A stretch of 41,195 nucleotides of DNA from contig JAUQWW010000043.1 in NCBI GenBank assembly GCA_030834965.1, forward strand, positions 1-41,195. Direction: 5' to 3'. This DNA is from Gallionellaceae bacterium. Its GTDB lineage: Bacteria > Pseudomonadota > Gammaproteobacteria > Burkholderiales > Gallionellaceae. The notes below the pieces were generated by a model that was not told where the DNA came from, ran no database searches, and saw only the letters and a program-made list of their open reading frames with translations. Shown here one piece after another: positions 26,678 to 36,326 of the stretch (position 1 is its first letter; the number at the start of each line of letters is the position of its first letter). Both the position numbers and the translations under genes were made by a program.

Positions 26678-27715
26678 GTGGATGTCACGATAGCCATTGA
26701 TGCCATGGGCGGCGACCATGGGACGCGCGTCACCATACCAGCCGCAGTAGAGTATCTGCGAAAAAATCCCAACGACACCATTGTACTGGTCGGGTTGCCG
26801 GATGCCATCGAGGCAGAGTTGCGTACCATCAATGCCTCTACCGGACCGCGCCTGCGTATTCATGCGGCCAGCGAAGTGGTCGGCATGGATGAGTCTCCGC
26901 AGTTGGCGTTGCGCAACAAAAAAGATTCTTCCATGCGTGTCGCCATCAATCTGGTCAAGAATGGCGAAGCGGCTGCCTGCGTCAGCGCCGGCAATACTGG
27001 CGCGCTAATGGCGACAGCGCGCTATGTGCTGAAAACCCTTCCCGGCATCGATCGTCCAGCGATTGCCTCTTATCTGCCGACCAACACCGGTCAGGTCTGC
27101 ATGCTGGATCTGGGTGCGAACACCGATTGCAGCGCCGAGCATCTGCTGCAATTTGCGCTGATGGGTTCCACGCTGGTCACCGCGCTGGAACACAAGCCTA
27201 ATCCCACTGTCGGCCTGCTGAACATTGGCAGCGAAGACATCAAGGGCAATGAGGTGGTCAAGCAGGCTGCCGAATTGCTGCGGGCAAGTGATCTGAATTT
27301 CTACGGCAACGTCGAGGGCAATGACATCTTCAAAGGCACGACCGATTTGGTGGTGTGCGATGGATTCGTCGGCAATGTCGCGCTGAAAACCACCGAAGGC
27401 CTGGCGCAGATGCTGGGCGGGTTCCTGCGCGAAGAGTTTGGCCGCAATATATTCACCAAACTTGCGGCAGTGCTGGCGATGCCGGTGCTCAAGGCATTCA
27501 AGCGCCGCGTCGACCCTCGGCGCTATAATGGTGCGAGCTTTCTCGGCCTGAAGGGCATTGTGGTAAAAAGCCACGGCTCGGCAGATGATTTTGCTTTCCT
27601 GTGCGCCATAGAGCGTGCGGCCGAGGAAGCACGAGAAGGCATGTTGCACCATATCAGCGAGCATATCGAAAAATGGCATCATGCACGCCAACAACCAGCC
27701 GGGGAGGTTTCCTGA
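26678..27715 (+). CDS. plsX: Phosphate acyltransferase PlsX
   Basis: Converts acyl-ACP and phosphate to acyl-phosphate, the first step of phosphatidic acid synthesis in the PlsX/PlsY route, acting peripherally at the membrane. The 345-residue protein starts at GTG 26678 ([15 protein letters not shown]), with GCGAGGATCG upstream. Family blocks include [48 protein letters not shown], and [19 protein letters not shown]. It overlaps fabH by one base (TGATG). The 116-base gap after rpmF shows no terminator. Confidence 0.96.
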   Translation: MDVTIAIDAMGGDHGTRVTIPAAVEYLRKNPNDTIVLVGLPDAIEAELRTINASTGPRLRIHAASEVVGMDESPQLALRNKKDSSMRVAINLVKNGEAAACVSAGNTGALMATARYVLKTLPGIDRPAIASYLPTNTGQVCMLDLGANTDCSAEHLLQFALMGSTLVTALEHKPNPTVGLLNIGSEDIKGNEVVKQAAELLRASDLNFYGNVEGNDIFKGTTDLVVCDGFVGNVALKTTEGLAQMLGGFLREEFGRNIFTKLAAVLAMPVLKAFKRRVDPRRYNGASFLGLKGIVVKSHGSADDFAFLCAIERAAEEAREGMLHHISEHIEKWHHARQQPAGEVS

Positions 27716-28671
27716 TGTATTCAAAAATTATCGGAACAGGCAGCTATCTACCCGCCAAGGTTGTGACCAACTTCGACCTGGAGAAAGTGGTTGAGACCTC
27801 GCATGACTGGATCGTCAGCCGCAGCGGCATCGTTGAACGGCATTTTGCCGCCGACGACGAATTGGCGAGTGATTTGGCCATGCATGCCAGCCGGCGTGCA
27901 CTTGAAGCGGCAGGAATCGACGTGGATGACGTTGACCTGGTTATCGTCGCCACGACTACGCCGGATCAGATATTCCCCAGCACCGCCTGCATCCTGCAAG
28001 ACAAGCTGGGTATCAAGCATGCCGCGGCATTTGACGTGCAGGCTGTGTGCAGTGGCTTCATCTATGCGCTGAATATCGCTGACCTGTTTATCCGTAACGG
28101 ACAGGCGCGAACTGCGCTGGTGGTGGGGGCTGATGTGCTGTCCCGCCTGCTCAACTGGGAAGACCGCACGACCTGCGTGCTGTTCGGTGACGGGGCGGGT
28201 GCAGTCGTGCTGCAACGCAGCGAGACCCCCGGCATTCTGGCCGCAAAGCTGCACGCCGATGGCAGCCAGCGCGGCATGCTGGCCGCCAAGGGAAATATAC
28301 GCAATGGCGTGATAGACGGCAGCCCCTATATCGAGATGGAAGGGCAGGCGGTTTTCAAGTTTGCGGTCAAGGTGCTGAGTGAAGTGGTGGACGAGGTGCT
28401 GGCCGACAACAAGATGCAGGGCAGCGACATCAATTGGCTGGTTCCTCACCAAGCCAATATTCGCATCATGGAAGCCACCGCCAAGAAGCTGGGCTTGAGC
28501 ATGGATAACGTCGTGGTTACCGTAGCCAATCACGGCAATACTTCGGCGGCATCGATTCCACTGGCGCTGGATGTTGCGGTACGCGATGGGCGCATCAAGG
28601 CAGGGCAAAATATCTTGCTGGAAGCTGTAGGTGGGGGCTTTACCTGGGGCGCAGTGCTGATTCGCTGGTAG
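27715..28671 (+). CDS. fabH: 3-oxoacyl-ACP synthase III (FabH)
   Basis: Starts fatty acid synthesis by condensing acetyl-CoA with malonyl-ACP. At 318 residues it is normal length. I start at ATG 27715, overlapping the plsX stop, with GGGGAGG upstream; the longer frame from 27601 lies inside plsX. The catalytic triad is intact: Cys112 in QAVCSGF, His245 in VPHQANIRI and Asn275 in [10 protein letters not shown]. The C-terminal [13 protein letters not shown] is characteristic. The gene is followed by a 105-base gap with inverted 30-mers before fabD. Confidence 0.97.
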   Translation: MYSKIIGTGSYLPAKVVTNFDLEKVVETSHDWIVSRSGIVERHFAADDELASDLAMHASRRALEAAGIDVDDVDLVIVATTTPDQIFPSTACILQDKLGIKHAAAFDVQAVCSGFIYALNIADLFIRNGQARTALVVGADVLSRLLNWEDRTTCVLFGDGAGAVVLQRSETPGILAAKLHADGSQRGMLAAKGNIRNGVIDGSPYIEMEGQAVFKFAVKVLSEVVDEVLADNKMQGSDINWLVPHQANIRIMEATAKKLGLSMDNVVVTVANHGNTSAASIPLALDVAVRDGRIKAGQNILLEAVGGGFTWGAVLIRW

Positions 28672-28675
28672 TGGC

Positions 28676-28762
28676 GTAGGTTGGGTTAGCGTAGCGTAAC
28701 CCAACCTCTTTTTACCTCATGAATTAATTATTGTTGGGTTACGCTACGCTAACCCAACCTAC
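28676..28762. repeat. Two identical 30-nt palindromic units in inverted orientation between fabH and fabD
   Basis: Unit A (28676-28705, starting GTAGGTTGGGTTAGCGTAG) and unit B (28733-28762) are exact reverse complements over 30 bases, 27 bases apart. Each unit is itself nearly palindromic (GTTGGGTTA...TAACCCAAC). Unit A is followed by CCTCTTTTT and unit B by six T's, so both can look like terminators on the plus strand. The pair can also fold as one long stem. This is a REP/BIME-type element. Confidence 0.8.
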
Positions 28763-28776
28763 CGACTGTTTTTTAT

Positions 28777-29709
28777 ATGACCAAATTCGCTATTGTTTTT
28801 CCGGGGCAGGGTTCGCAATCGCGCGGCATGATGAACGGCTATGCCGATTTTCCGGTGGTGCGCAATACCTTTGCCGAAGCCTCCGATGTGCTGAAACAAG
28901 ACCTGTGGCAACTGGTTACCGAAGGCAGCGATGCCGAACTCAACGCCACGGTAAACACCCAGCCGCTGATGCTTGCCGCCGGAGTGGCGGTATACCGCGC
29001 CTGGCAGAGCCTGAACGCGCCTGCTCCCGCATTGCTGGCGGGCCACAGCCTGGGCGAATACACGGCGCTGGTGGCTGGCGGCGCATTGAAATTTTCTGAT
29101 GCCTTGCCGCTGGTGCGCTATCGCGCCGAATGTATGCAGCAAGCCGTGCCGGAAGGGGTGGGCGGCATTGCCGCGATTCTTGGATTGGACGACGACAGCG
29201 TGCGCGCCGTGTGCCAGGAAGCCGCACAGGGTGAAGTGCTGGAGGCAGTCAATTTCAACTCGCCGGGCCAGGTCGTGATTGCCGGTAACCGTGCTGCGGT
29301 GGAGCGCGGCATGGAATTGTCCAAGGCAAAGGGCGCAAAACGCGCGCTGATGCTGCCGATGAGCGTGCCATCGCATTGCAGCCTGTTGCGCGGTGCGGCA
29401 GAGAAGCTGCGTGAATACCTTAATACTGTAGCAGTACAGGTTCCTTCCATTCCGGTGCTGCACAACGCCGACGTGAAGAGCCATGCCGATGCTGCCTCCA
29501 TCAAAGATGCGCTGGTGCGCCAGCTGTATTCGCCGGTGCGCTGGGTGGAAACCGTCCAATATTTTGGACAGCAAGGCATCAGCCACAATCTGGAATGCGC
29601 ACCGGGCAAAGTGCTGGCGGGACTGAACAAGCGCATAGACACAAACCAGCAGGTATTGGCGTTGAACGATGGCGGGGCGCTGAAAGCCGCGCTGCTTGCG
29701 CTGGCGTAA
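28777..29709 (+). CDS. fabD: Malonyl-CoA:ACP transacylase FabD
   Basis: Loads malonyl groups from CoA onto ACP for chain elongation. The 310-residue protein has FPGQGSQSRGM near the N-terminus, nucleophile Ser91 in GHSLGEYTAL, the second active residue region in PMSVPSHCSLL, and QVVIAGNR and LECAPGKVLAGL blocks. It begins at ATG 28777 directly after a T-rich stretch with no ribosome site, because the repeat element abuts it. Expression may therefore be inefficient or depend on read-through. It is followed by fabG after 14 bases. Confidence 0.96.
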   Translation: MTKFAIVFPGQGSQSRGMMNGYADFPVVRNTFAEASDVLKQDLWQLVTEGSDAELNATVNTQPLMLAAGVAVYRAWQSLNAPAPALLAGHSLGEYTALVAGGALKFSDALPLVRYRAECMQQAVPEGVGGIAAILGLDDDSVRAVCQEAAQGEVLEAVNFNSPGQVVIAGNRAAVERGMELSKAKGAKRALMLPMSVPSHCSLLRGAAEKLREYLNTVAVQVPSIPVLHNADVKSHADAASIKDALVRQLYSPVRWVETVQYFGQQGISHNLECAPGKVLAGLNKRIDTNQQVLALNDGGALKAALLALA

Positions 29710-29723
29710 CAAAGGGGAAGTAG

Positions 29724-30467
29724 ATGAATTTACAGGGACAAATTGCATTGGTAACGGGCGCTACCCGTGGCATCGGGCAAGGCATCGCGCTGGAACTGGG
29801 CAAGCAGGGCGCCACCGTGATTGGCACCGCGACTACGGAAAAAGGGGCGCAGACGATCAGCGGATATCTGGCGGAGGCGGGTATCAAGGGCGGCGGCATG
29901 GCGCTGAACGTCAATGATGGCGCGCAGATCGACCAAGTGATCGGCGAAATCCGCAAGCAACATGGCGAGGTTTCCATTCTGGTGAACAATGCCGGCATCA
30001 CGCGCGACAACCTGCTGGCGCGCATGACCGATGAGGAATGGGACGACATCATGGCGACCAATCTGAAGTCAGTGTTTCGCCTCAGCCGGGCCGTGCTGCG
30101 CGGCATGATGAAGGCTCGCCACGGTCGCATCATCAATATTTCTTCGGTGGTGGGCAGCATGGGCAATTCAGGGCAAGCCAATTATGCTGCTTCCAAGGCG
30201 GGCATGATCGGCTTCAGCAAGTCCTTGGCGCGTGAAATTGGCAGCCGCAACATTACCGTCAATTGTGTCGCCCCCGGTTTTATCGCCACCGACATGACCG
30301 AAGCCTTGTCACAGGAGCAGCGCGACAAGCTGGCCGAGCAGGTGCCGCTGAAACGCCTGGGTGGCGTGACTGATGTCGCTGCAACCGTGGCTTTTCTGGC
30401 TGGCCCGGGAGCGGCGTATATTACCGGCGCGACCTTGCACGTCAACGGCGGGATGTATATGGAGTAA
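29724..30467 (+). CDS. fabG: 3-oxoacyl-ACP reductase FabG
   Basis: An NADPH-dependent reductase of the elongation cycle and a short-chain dehydrogenase of 247 residues. The cofactor site is GATRGIGQGIA, NNAGITRDNLL follows, and the catalytic residues are Ser in INISSVVGSMG, Tyr154 and Lys158 in YAASKAG. The C-terminal GATLHVNGGMYM is diagnostic for FabG. A ribosome site AAAGGGGAAG precedes ATG 29724. It sits between fabD and acpP as usual. Confidence 0.97.
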   Translation: MNLQGQIALVTGATRGIGQGIALELGKQGATVIGTATTEKGAQTISGYLAEAGIKGGGMALNVNDGAQIDQVIGEIRKQHGEVSILVNNAGITRDNLLARMTDEEWDDIMATNLKSVFRLSRAVLRGMMKARHGRIINISSVVGSMGNSGQANYAASKAGMIGFSKSLAREIGSRNITVNCVAPGFIATDMTEALSQEQRDKLAEQVPLKRLGGVTDVAATVAFLAGPGAAYITGATLHVNGGMYME

Positions 30468-30475
30468 CGCAAAAG

Positions 30476-30504
30476 TTGGGAATTTGATACAAGTTTGGTA
30501 GAAT
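30476..30504 (+). promoter_or_regulatory. Promoter for acpP
   Basis: TTGGGA (30476-30481) and TAGAAT (30499-30504) with a 17-base spacer, 43 bases before the acpP start. An internal promoter here fits the very high ACP demand seen in proteobacteria. Confidence 0.6.
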
Positions 30505-30546
30505 GCTCGACGTTTTTTGAACTTTAACCAGAGTAGGGAGAGTTAC

Positions 30547-30783
30547 ATGTCTAATATTGAACAGCGCGTCAAGAAAATCGTTGCAGAACAACTTGGCGTA
30601 AATGAGTCGGAAGTGAAGAACGAATCCTCGTTTGTCAATGATCTGGGCGCTGATTCCCTGGATACCGTAGAACTCGTGATGGCGCTGGAAGAAGAATTCG
30701 AATGTGAAATTCCTGACGAAGATGCAGAAAAAATCACGACGGTCCAGCAGGCCATCGATTACGTAAACGCACACCAAAAGTAA
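30547..30783 (+). CDS. acpP: Acyl carrier protein
   Basis: Carries acyl chains as thioesters on a phosphopantetheine arm. The 78-residue, highly acidic protein has the attachment serine in [12 protein letters not shown] (Ser37) and the family start [19 protein letters not shown] start at ATG 30547 with AGGGAGAGT upstream rather than 30517. It lies between fabG and fabF with its own likely promoter. Confidence 0.98.
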   Translation: MSNIEQRVKKIVAEQLGVNESEVKNESSFVNDLGADSLDTVELVMALEEEFECEIPDEDAEKITTVQQAIDYVNAHQK

Positions 30784-30822
30784 TTTGTCCTTTCGTTTTC
30801 CCCCTCGATAGCGGAGTCCAGT

Positions 30823-32061
30823 TTGTCTAAACGCAGAGTCGTCATCACCGGCTTGGGCATTGTTTCGCCCGTTGGTATCGGGATTGCCCAAGCCTGGCAA
30901 AACATTGTTGATGGAAAATCAGGCATCACGCGTATTACGCGTTTTGATGCCTCGCAGTTTTCTGCACAAATTGCCGGTGAAGTGAAGGGATTTGACGTTA
31001 CCCAGTATATTCCGGCGAAGGATGCGCGGCGCATGGACACTTTCATTCACTACGGCCTGGCGGCCGGGATGGAGGCTGTGAAGGATGCGGGATTTACGGT
31101 GACCGAGCAGAACGCTGAACGCATCGGCGTCAACATCGGCTCCGGCATGGGCGGTCTGCCGATGATAGAAGATACGGAGAGTGTCTTTCTGGCGTCCGGA
31201 CCGCGCAAGATTTCCCCATTTTTTGTGCCCGGCACCATCATCAACATGATTTCAGGCAACCTTTCCATCATGTATGGATTCAAGGGGCCGAATCTGGCCA
31301 TGGTTACTGCCTGCGCCACGGCGACACACTGCATAGGCGAATCCGCGCGCATGATTGAGTATGGCGATGCCGATATCATGGTTGCGGGCGGCTCCGAGTC
31401 CACGGTTTGCCAACTCGCAATCGGCGGTTTTTCTTCCGCCCGTGCGCTTTCAACCCGCAACGATGATCCAGCTACTGCCAGCCGTCCATGGGACAAAGAC
31501 CGCGACGGTTTTGTGCTGGCCGAAGGCGCAGGGGTGGTGGTGCTGGAAGAATATGAGCATGCCAAGGCACGCGGGGCAAAGATTTACGCTGAAGTGGCGG
31601 GGTATGGCATGAGCGGAGATGCACACCATATCACCACTCCCAGCGAGGATGGCGAGGGTGCTGCGCGCTGCATGAGCAATGCGCTGCGCAATGCCAAACT
31701 GAACGCGGACCAGGTCGATTACATCAATGCGCATGGCACGTCTACGCCGCTCGGCGACATGGCCGAAATCATGGCGATGAAGCGCTGCCTGGGCGAACAT
31801 TCAAAAAAAGCCGCAGTCAGCTCAACCAAATCCATGACCGGGCATCTTCTGGGTGCGGCGGGTGGCGTCGAGGCGGTGTTTTCCGCCTTGAGCATCCATC
31901 ATCAGATTGCGCCGCCTACCATCAATGTCTTCGCGCAGGACGAGGCATGCGACATGGATTTGGTGCCCAATACTGCACGCAACATGAAAATCGACGTAGC
32001 CATGTCCAACTCCTTCGGCTTCGGCGGCACCAACGGTACCTTGGTTTTTCGCAAGGTCTAA
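30823..32061 (+). CDS. fabF: 3-oxoacyl-ACP synthase II (FabF)
   Basis: An elongating condensing enzyme that sets chain length and, in many bacteria, temperature response. The 412-residue protein has the catalytic Cys164 in TACATATHC and the two histidines His304 (NAHGTSTPLGD) and His341 (GHLLGAAGG). The start is TTG 30823 (read as SKRRVVITGLGIVSPVG), with GCGGAG seven bases upstream; no in-frame ATG lies near. The C-terminal MSNSFGFGGTNGTLVF is typical. It follows acpP by 39 bases. Confidence 0.96.
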   Translation: MSKRRVVITGLGIVSPVGIGIAQAWQNIVDGKSGITRITRFDASQFSAQIAGEVKGFDVTQYIPAKDARRMDTFIHYGLAAGMEAVKDAGFTVTEQNAERIGVNIGSGMGGLPMIEDTESVFLASGPRKISPFFVPGTIINMISGNLSIMYGFKGPNLAMVTACATATHCIGESARMIEYGDADIMVAGGSESTVCQLAIGGFSSARALSTRNDDPATASRPWDKDRDGFVLAEGAGVVVLEEYEHAKARGAKIYAEVAGYGMSGDAHHITTPSEDGEGAARCMSNALRNAKLNADQVDYINAHGTSTPLGDMAEIMAMKRCLGEHSKKAAVSSTKSMTGHLLGAAGGVEAVFSALSIHHQIAPPTINVFAQDEACDMDLVPNTARNMKIDVAMSNSFGFGGTNGTLVFRKV

Positions 32062-32082
32062 CCTGCCCGTCTCGGGAGGGTC

Positions 32083-32889
32083 ATGCTGATTAATGGTGTG
32101 CCGGGTGATCAGATCAGCATCCACGATCGCGGCCTGCAGTATGGAGACGGTGTCTTTCGTACCCTGCGCATCCACAAAGGCCGCGCCCTGCACTGGTCGC
32201 GACACTATCACAAGCTGCAACAGGATTGCACCGCACTCAAGCTGCCGTGCCCGGACGCGGCGCTGCTGCTGGATGAATTGCAGCGCCTGGCTGCACGGCA
32301 ACCCGAGGCGACAGCCAAGATCATCATCACGCGCGGCCAGGGTGCACGCGGTTACGCACCACCCGAACACCCTGATCCGATACGCATCGTAAGCCTCGCA
32401 CCGCCACCCAGTTATCCTGCTGATTGTTATACGCAAGGCGTCAAACTGCACGTATGCGACCTGCGCCTGGGGCACCAGCCCAGACTGGCTGGCATCAAGC
32501 ACCTCAACCGCCTGGAAAATGTGCTGGCAACGGCAGAATGGAATGGTGCGGGCGCTGCGGAGGGGGTGTTGCTGGACGTTGCGGGCAATGTGATAGAAGG
32601 CACGCGCAGTAACCTGTTCATGGTGCGGGAGGGGGAACTGATAACCCCGGAGCTCTCGCGTTGTGGCGTGGCCGGCGTCCAGCGCGAACGCGTGATGGAA
32701 TGGGCGGCCACAACTGGCATGCCCTGCCGGGTGGGCCAATTTGGGCTGGCGGACTTGCTTGCGGCGGATGAGGTGTTCCTGGTGAACAGCGTCATCGGGC
32801 TGTGGCCGGTGCGTGAACTGCACGGCCGCTATTGGACCCGGCATCCGGTTTCCATGCAGGTGCGGGAATGGTTAAATGCGGCTGATTAA
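32083..32889 (+). CDS. pabC: Aminodeoxychorismate lyase PabC
   Basis: A PLP enzyme that releases pyruvate from 4-amino-4-deoxychorismate to make p-aminobenzoate for folate. The 268-residue protein has the fold-type IV pattern: DRGLQYGDGVFRTLR near the N-terminus, the PLP lysine Lys139 in AGIKHLNRLENVLA, and EGTRSNLFMVREGELITPEL. The ending EVFLVNSVIGLWPV matches the lyase subgroup. A ribosome site GGGAGGGTC precedes ATG 32083. It overlaps mltG by 14 bases, the usual order fabF-pabC-mltG. Confidence 0.94.
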   Translation: MLINGVPGDQISIHDRGLQYGDGVFRTLRIHKGRALHWSRHYHKLQQDCTALKLPCPDAALLLDELQRLAARQPEATAKIIITRGQGARGYAPPEHPDPIRIVSLAPPPSYPADCYTQGVKLHVCDLRLGHQPRLAGIKHLNRLENVLATAEWNGAGAAEGVLLDVAGNVIEGTRSNLFMVREGELITPELSRCGVAGVQRERVMEWAATTGMPCRVGQFGLADLLAADEVFLVNSVIGLWPVRELHGRYWTRHPVSMQVREWLNAAD

Positions 32890-33862
32890 GCGCCTGCTCT
32901 TCCTTGTTTTGTTCGTGGCGGCACTGCTCGCAGCTGTCGTGGGGTATTACGCCACCCGTCCGCTGCCTTTGCCTGTACTGCCGTTCGAGTTTTCACTGAA
33001 GCAGGGCTCCAGCCTGAAAGCTGCATCGCGCCAGATGCAGCAGGCGGGCGTATTGCCTAACGACCAAATGTTTGCGTGGCTGGGGCGCCTGCTCGGCAAA
33101 TCGACACAGATCAAGGCGGGCAACTACGAGTTGGAGGCTGCCGTCACGCCGCTGCAATTACTGGAGATGATTACTAAAGGGCGAGTCACCCTGAGTGAAG
33201 TGGAGATTATAGAAGGACGTACATTCAATCAGTTGCGCGATGAACTGAATGCAAATCCTGCATTAACGCACGACAGTCTGGCACTCTCCGAAGCCGAAAT
33301 TTTGCAGCATATCGGCGCGTCCGAGGGGAAGGCGGAAGGATTGTTTTTTCCTGACACTTACTATTTCGCAAATGGCTCGAGCGACATTTCTGTACTCAAA
33401 CGCGCCTATCAGACCATGCAGAGACATTTGCAGGAAAGCTGGCAGGAACGCGCCCCGGGTCTGCCGCTGGAGTCGCCTTACCAGGCATTAATCCTGGCCT
33501 CCATCGTGGAAAAGGAAACGGGGCAGGCCGGGGATCGTGGCATGGTGGCGGGTGTATTCATTAATCGGTTGCGCAAGGGCATGATGCTGCAAACTGATCC
33601 CAGCGTGATTTACGGAGTGGGGGAAAGATTCGATGGCAATCTGCGCAAGCGCGATTTATTAATGGATACCCCGTACAATACCTATACCCGCAAGGGGTTG
33701 CCCCCGACCCCGATTGCACTGCCGGGGCTGGCGTCGCTGCAGGCGACCCTGCATCCGGCACCGACTGACGCACTGTATTTCGTGGGGCGCGGGGATGGCA
33801 GTTCGGAATTTTCCGGAACGCTGGAGCAGCATAACCGGGCGGTCAACAAATACCAGAAATGA
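32876..33862 (+). CDS. mltG: Endolytic murein transglycosylase MltG
   Basis: A membrane-anchored enzyme that cuts nascent glycan strands, setting peptidoglycan chain length. The 328-residue protein has an N-terminal membrane helix (about residues 6-27), a LysM-like region around [17 protein letters not shown], and a YceG catalytic domain with likely catalytic Glu212 in [42 protein letters not shown] and [17 protein letters not shown] follow, all family blocks. It overlaps pabC upstream and tmk downstream (ATGA), so it is translationally coupled on both sides. Confidence 0.96.
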   Translation: MRLIKRLLFLVLFVAALLAAVVGYYATRPLPLPVLPFEFSLKQGSSLKAASRQMQQAGVLPNDQMFAWLGRLLGKSTQIKAGNYELEAAVTPLQLLEMITKGRVTLSEVEIIEGRTFNQLRDELNANPALTHDSLALSEAEILQHIGASEGKAEGLFFPDTYYFANGSSDISVLKRAYQTMQRHLQESWQERAPGLPLESPYQALILASIVEKETGQAGDRGMVAGVFINRLRKGMMLQTDPSVIYGVGERFDGNLRKRDLLMDTPYNTYTRKGLPPTPIALPGLASLQATLHPAPTDALYFVGRGDGSSEFSGTLEQHNRAVNKYQK

Positions 33863-34467
33863 ACAAGGCAAAATTTATTACCTTTGAAGGCGTGGATGGC
33901 GCAGGCAAGAGCACTCATCTGAACTGGTTCGCCGAGACCCTGCGCCAGCGTGGGCTGGATGTGCTGGTAACGCGCGAACCGGGCGGTACGCCACTGGGCG
34001 AACGGCTGCGCGACATCCTGCTGAACCAGCCCATGCATGCTGAAACCGAGGCGCTGCTGATGTTCGCTGCCCGCCTCGAACACATCGAGCAGGTCATCAA
34101 GCCCGCGCTGAAGCGCGGAACCTGGGTGGTGTCCGACCGCTTCAGCGATGCCAGCTTTGCCTATCAGGGCGGGGGCAGGGGAGTGCCGCTGGACAAGCTG
34201 GAACAGCTCGAACACTGGGTGCATGCAGACTTGCAGCCCGACCTGACCTTGCTGTTCGATATCCCGGTCGAGGTCGCGCGCCAGCGGCTGTCGAACAATG
34301 TCACGCTGGATCGCTTCGAACAGGAAAAGGGCGCCTTCTTCGAGAAGGTGCGCCAAGCTTATCTGGACCGCTGCAAGAAAAATCCGCAGCGTTTCGCGCT
34401 TATTAACGCTGCGCAGAGCCCGGAAAAAGTTAAAGCAGATTTGGAGAGAATTGTTTCATCAATATGA
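33859..34467 (+). CDS. tmk: Thymidylate kinase
   Basis: Phosphorylates dTMP to dTDP. The 202-residue protein has P-loop GVDGAGKST (about residues 11-19), the DR(Y/F)-type motif [19 protein letters not shown], and the LID region around [32 protein letters not shown] marks the substrate-binding part. It overlaps mltG by four bases and is followed one base later by holB. Confidence 0.96.
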   Translation: MNKAKFITFEGVDGAGKSTHLNWFAETLRQRGLDVLVTREPGGTPLGERLRDILLNQPMHAETEALLMFAARLEHIEQVIKPALKRGTWVVSDRFSDASFAYQGGGRGVPLDKLEQLEHWVHADLQPDLTLLFDIPVEVARQRLSNNVTLDRFEQEKGAFFEKVRQAYLDRCKKNPQRFALINAAQSPEKVKADLERIVSSI

Positions 34468-34468
34468 A

Positions 34469-35476
34469 ATGAAAGAACTATATCTATGGCAAAATGAGCT
34501 TTGGCAGCGCTGGAACGGATTGCGCCAGCGTCTGCCGCATGCCATCCTGCTGAAGGGCGCACAAGGCATAGGCAAGCTCGATTTTGCGATGAACCTTGCC
34601 CAGTCTTTGCTGTGCGAGCAACCGCGTGCCGATGGCTGGGCCTGCCAGGATTGCGCCTCCTGCCACTGGTTCGACCAGGAAACTCACCCTGATTTCCGCC
34701 TGATCCAACCCGATGCGCTGTCGACTTTGGACGAAGAAAAAGAGGACGGAAAAAAACCGGCACGGCAAATTTCTGTCGATCAAATCCGCGCGTTGTCCAA
34801 TTTTGCCAACCTGTCCGCGCATCAGGGCGGGTATCGCGTCGTGCTGATCCACCCCGCCGAAGCCATGAATGCCAATGCGGCGAATGCACTCCTCAAAACG
34901 CTGGAAGAGCCATCCGGGCGCATGCTGATCATTCTGGTGAGCCACAAGCCCCAGCAATTGCTACCCACCATTCTGAGCCGCTGCCTGGTGCTTGCCGCCC
35001 CAATGCCATCCCCCGAGGCAAGCGCTGCCTGGTTGCAGCAGCAGGGCATAGCCAATCCCGCCGCGATGCTGGCGCAAGCCGGCTTTGCGCCGTTGCAGGC
35101 GTTGCGTCTGGTAGAGGAAGCCAGCGGGGCAGATGAGTACAATCGTTTCTTGCAGGAAATCCGCCAGCCTGCCAAGTTTGATGTGTATGCGCTGGCCGAA
35201 CAATTGCAGCGCACGGAACCGGTCCGCGTCATCCATTGGCTGCAGCAATGGTGTTACGATTTGAACAGTGCAAAGCTTACTGGAAAAGTCAGATATCACC
35301 CGGAAATGACTGATTCAATATGCAAACTTTCCATCAAGATTGCTGTACTCGACCTGCTCCGTTTCCAGAAAGAGCTGCTGGTCGCGAAGCGCGAGGCGTT
35401 TCATCCACTGAACCCAAAACTGTTGTTTGAGTCCCTTTTTCTGTCCTATCGCCAGATGATGCTGGCCAGCGCATGA
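34469..35476 (+). CDS. holB: DNA polymerase III delta' subunit
   Basis: A clamp-loader subunit that helps open the beta clamp. I start at ATG 34469 (335 residues, MKELYLWQNELW), one base after the tmk stop; the longer frame from 34298 lies inside tmk. The degenerate P-loop GAQGIGKLDFA, the zinc-binding cysteines in CEQPRADGWACQDCASC, the SRC-type segment TILSRCLVL, and NAANALLKTLEEPS are characteristic of delta'. It is longer than some relatives because of a charged insert DEEKEDGKKPARQISVDQI. tatD follows after 16 bases without the PilZ gene often found here. Confidence 0.94.
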   Translation: MKELYLWQNELWQRWNGLRQRLPHAILLKGAQGIGKLDFAMNLAQSLLCEQPRADGWACQDCASCHWFDQETHPDFRLIQPDALSTLDEEKEDGKKPARQISVDQIRALSNFANLSAHQGGYRVVLIHPAEAMNANAANALLKTLEEPSGRMLIILVSHKPQQLLPTILSRCLVLAAPMPSPEASAAWLQQQGIANPAAMLAQAGFAPLQALRLVEEASGADEYNRFLQEIRQPAKFDVYALAEQLQRTEPVRVIHWLQQWCYDLNSAKLTGKVRYHPEMTDSICKLSIKIAVLDLLRFQKELLVAKREAFHPLNPKLLFESLFLSYRQMMLASA

Positions 35477-35492
35477 TGCTGCCCTAGCCACC

Positions 35493-36275
35493 ATGTTTAT
35501 CGATTCGCACTGTCACCTCAATTTCCCTGAGCTTGCCGAAAACCTCGATGAGGTTCTGGCAAGCATGCGCCGCAACGACGTTACGCACGCGCTGTGTGTT
35601 GGCGTGAATCTGGAAGATTTTCCGCAAATCCAAAAGATTGCCGAACAACATGAACAGATCTATGCCTCCGTTGGCGTGCATCCTGATCACGAATCGAGCG
35701 CAGAGCCTACACAGGAATTGCTGGTAAAGCTGGCGGGACACCCCAAAGTCGTCGCGATCGGTGAAACGGGCCTCGATTATTTTCGCCTGAAAGGCAATCT
35801 GGAGTGGCAGCGCACTCGCTTCTGCATCCATATCCGAGCTGCAAGAGAGTGCGGCAAGCCTTTGATTATCCATACGCGAGAGGCGGCACAGGATACCTTG
35901 CGCATCATGGCGGAAGAAGGCGCAGACCAGATCGGCGGTGTGATGCATTGTTTTACTGAAAGCCTGGATGTCGCCCAAGCCGCGCTGGAAATGAACTTCT
36001 ACATCTCCTTTTCCGGCATCGTCACCTTCAAGAACGCCACCTCATTAAAAGAAGTGGCGCGACACGTGCCGCTTGAGCGCATCCTGATCGAAACCGACGC
36101 CCCCTATCTTGCACCGGTGCCCTTCCGCGGCAAGCTCAACCAGCCCGCCTACGTAAAACATGTGGCAGAAGAAATCGCCACGTTGCGGGGCATACCGCTT
36201 GCCGAAGTCGGCCAAGCCACCTCGGAGAATTTCCGCCGCCTGTTTTTGGGCGCTCGTCTGCAGACCGTTGACTGA
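35493..36275 (+). CDS. TatD family metal-dependent deoxyribonuclease
   Basis: A TIM-barrel hydrolase of 260 residues with metal ligands in FIDSHCHLNF (His6, His8), GETGLDYFR, LIIHTREA, GGVMHCFTESLD, and ETDAPYLAPVPFRGKLNQP. TatD-type enzymes have 3'-5' nuclease activity and are tied to DNA repair or fragment clearance. The position after holB suggests the YcfH (TatD-like) branch. No strong terminator follows; a weak hairpin GATTCC/GGAATC lies at about 36291-36312. Confidence 0.93.
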   Translation: MFIDSHCHLNFPELAENLDEVLASMRRNDVTHALCVGVNLEDFPQIQKIAEQHEQIYASVGVHPDHESSAEPTQELLVKLAGHPKVVAIGETGLDYFRLKGNLEWQRTRFCIHIRAARECGKPLIIHTREAAQDTLRIMAEEGADQIGGVMHCFTESLDVAQAALEMNFYISFSGIVTFKNATSLKEVARHVPLERILIETDAPYLAPVPFRGKLNQPAYVKHVAEEIATLRGIPLAEVGQATSENFRRLFLGARLQTVD

Positions 36276-36326
36276 GGTTTCTCTACCCTGAGATTCCAGG
36301 CTGCGCGGGAATCAAGGGCAAAAGGA

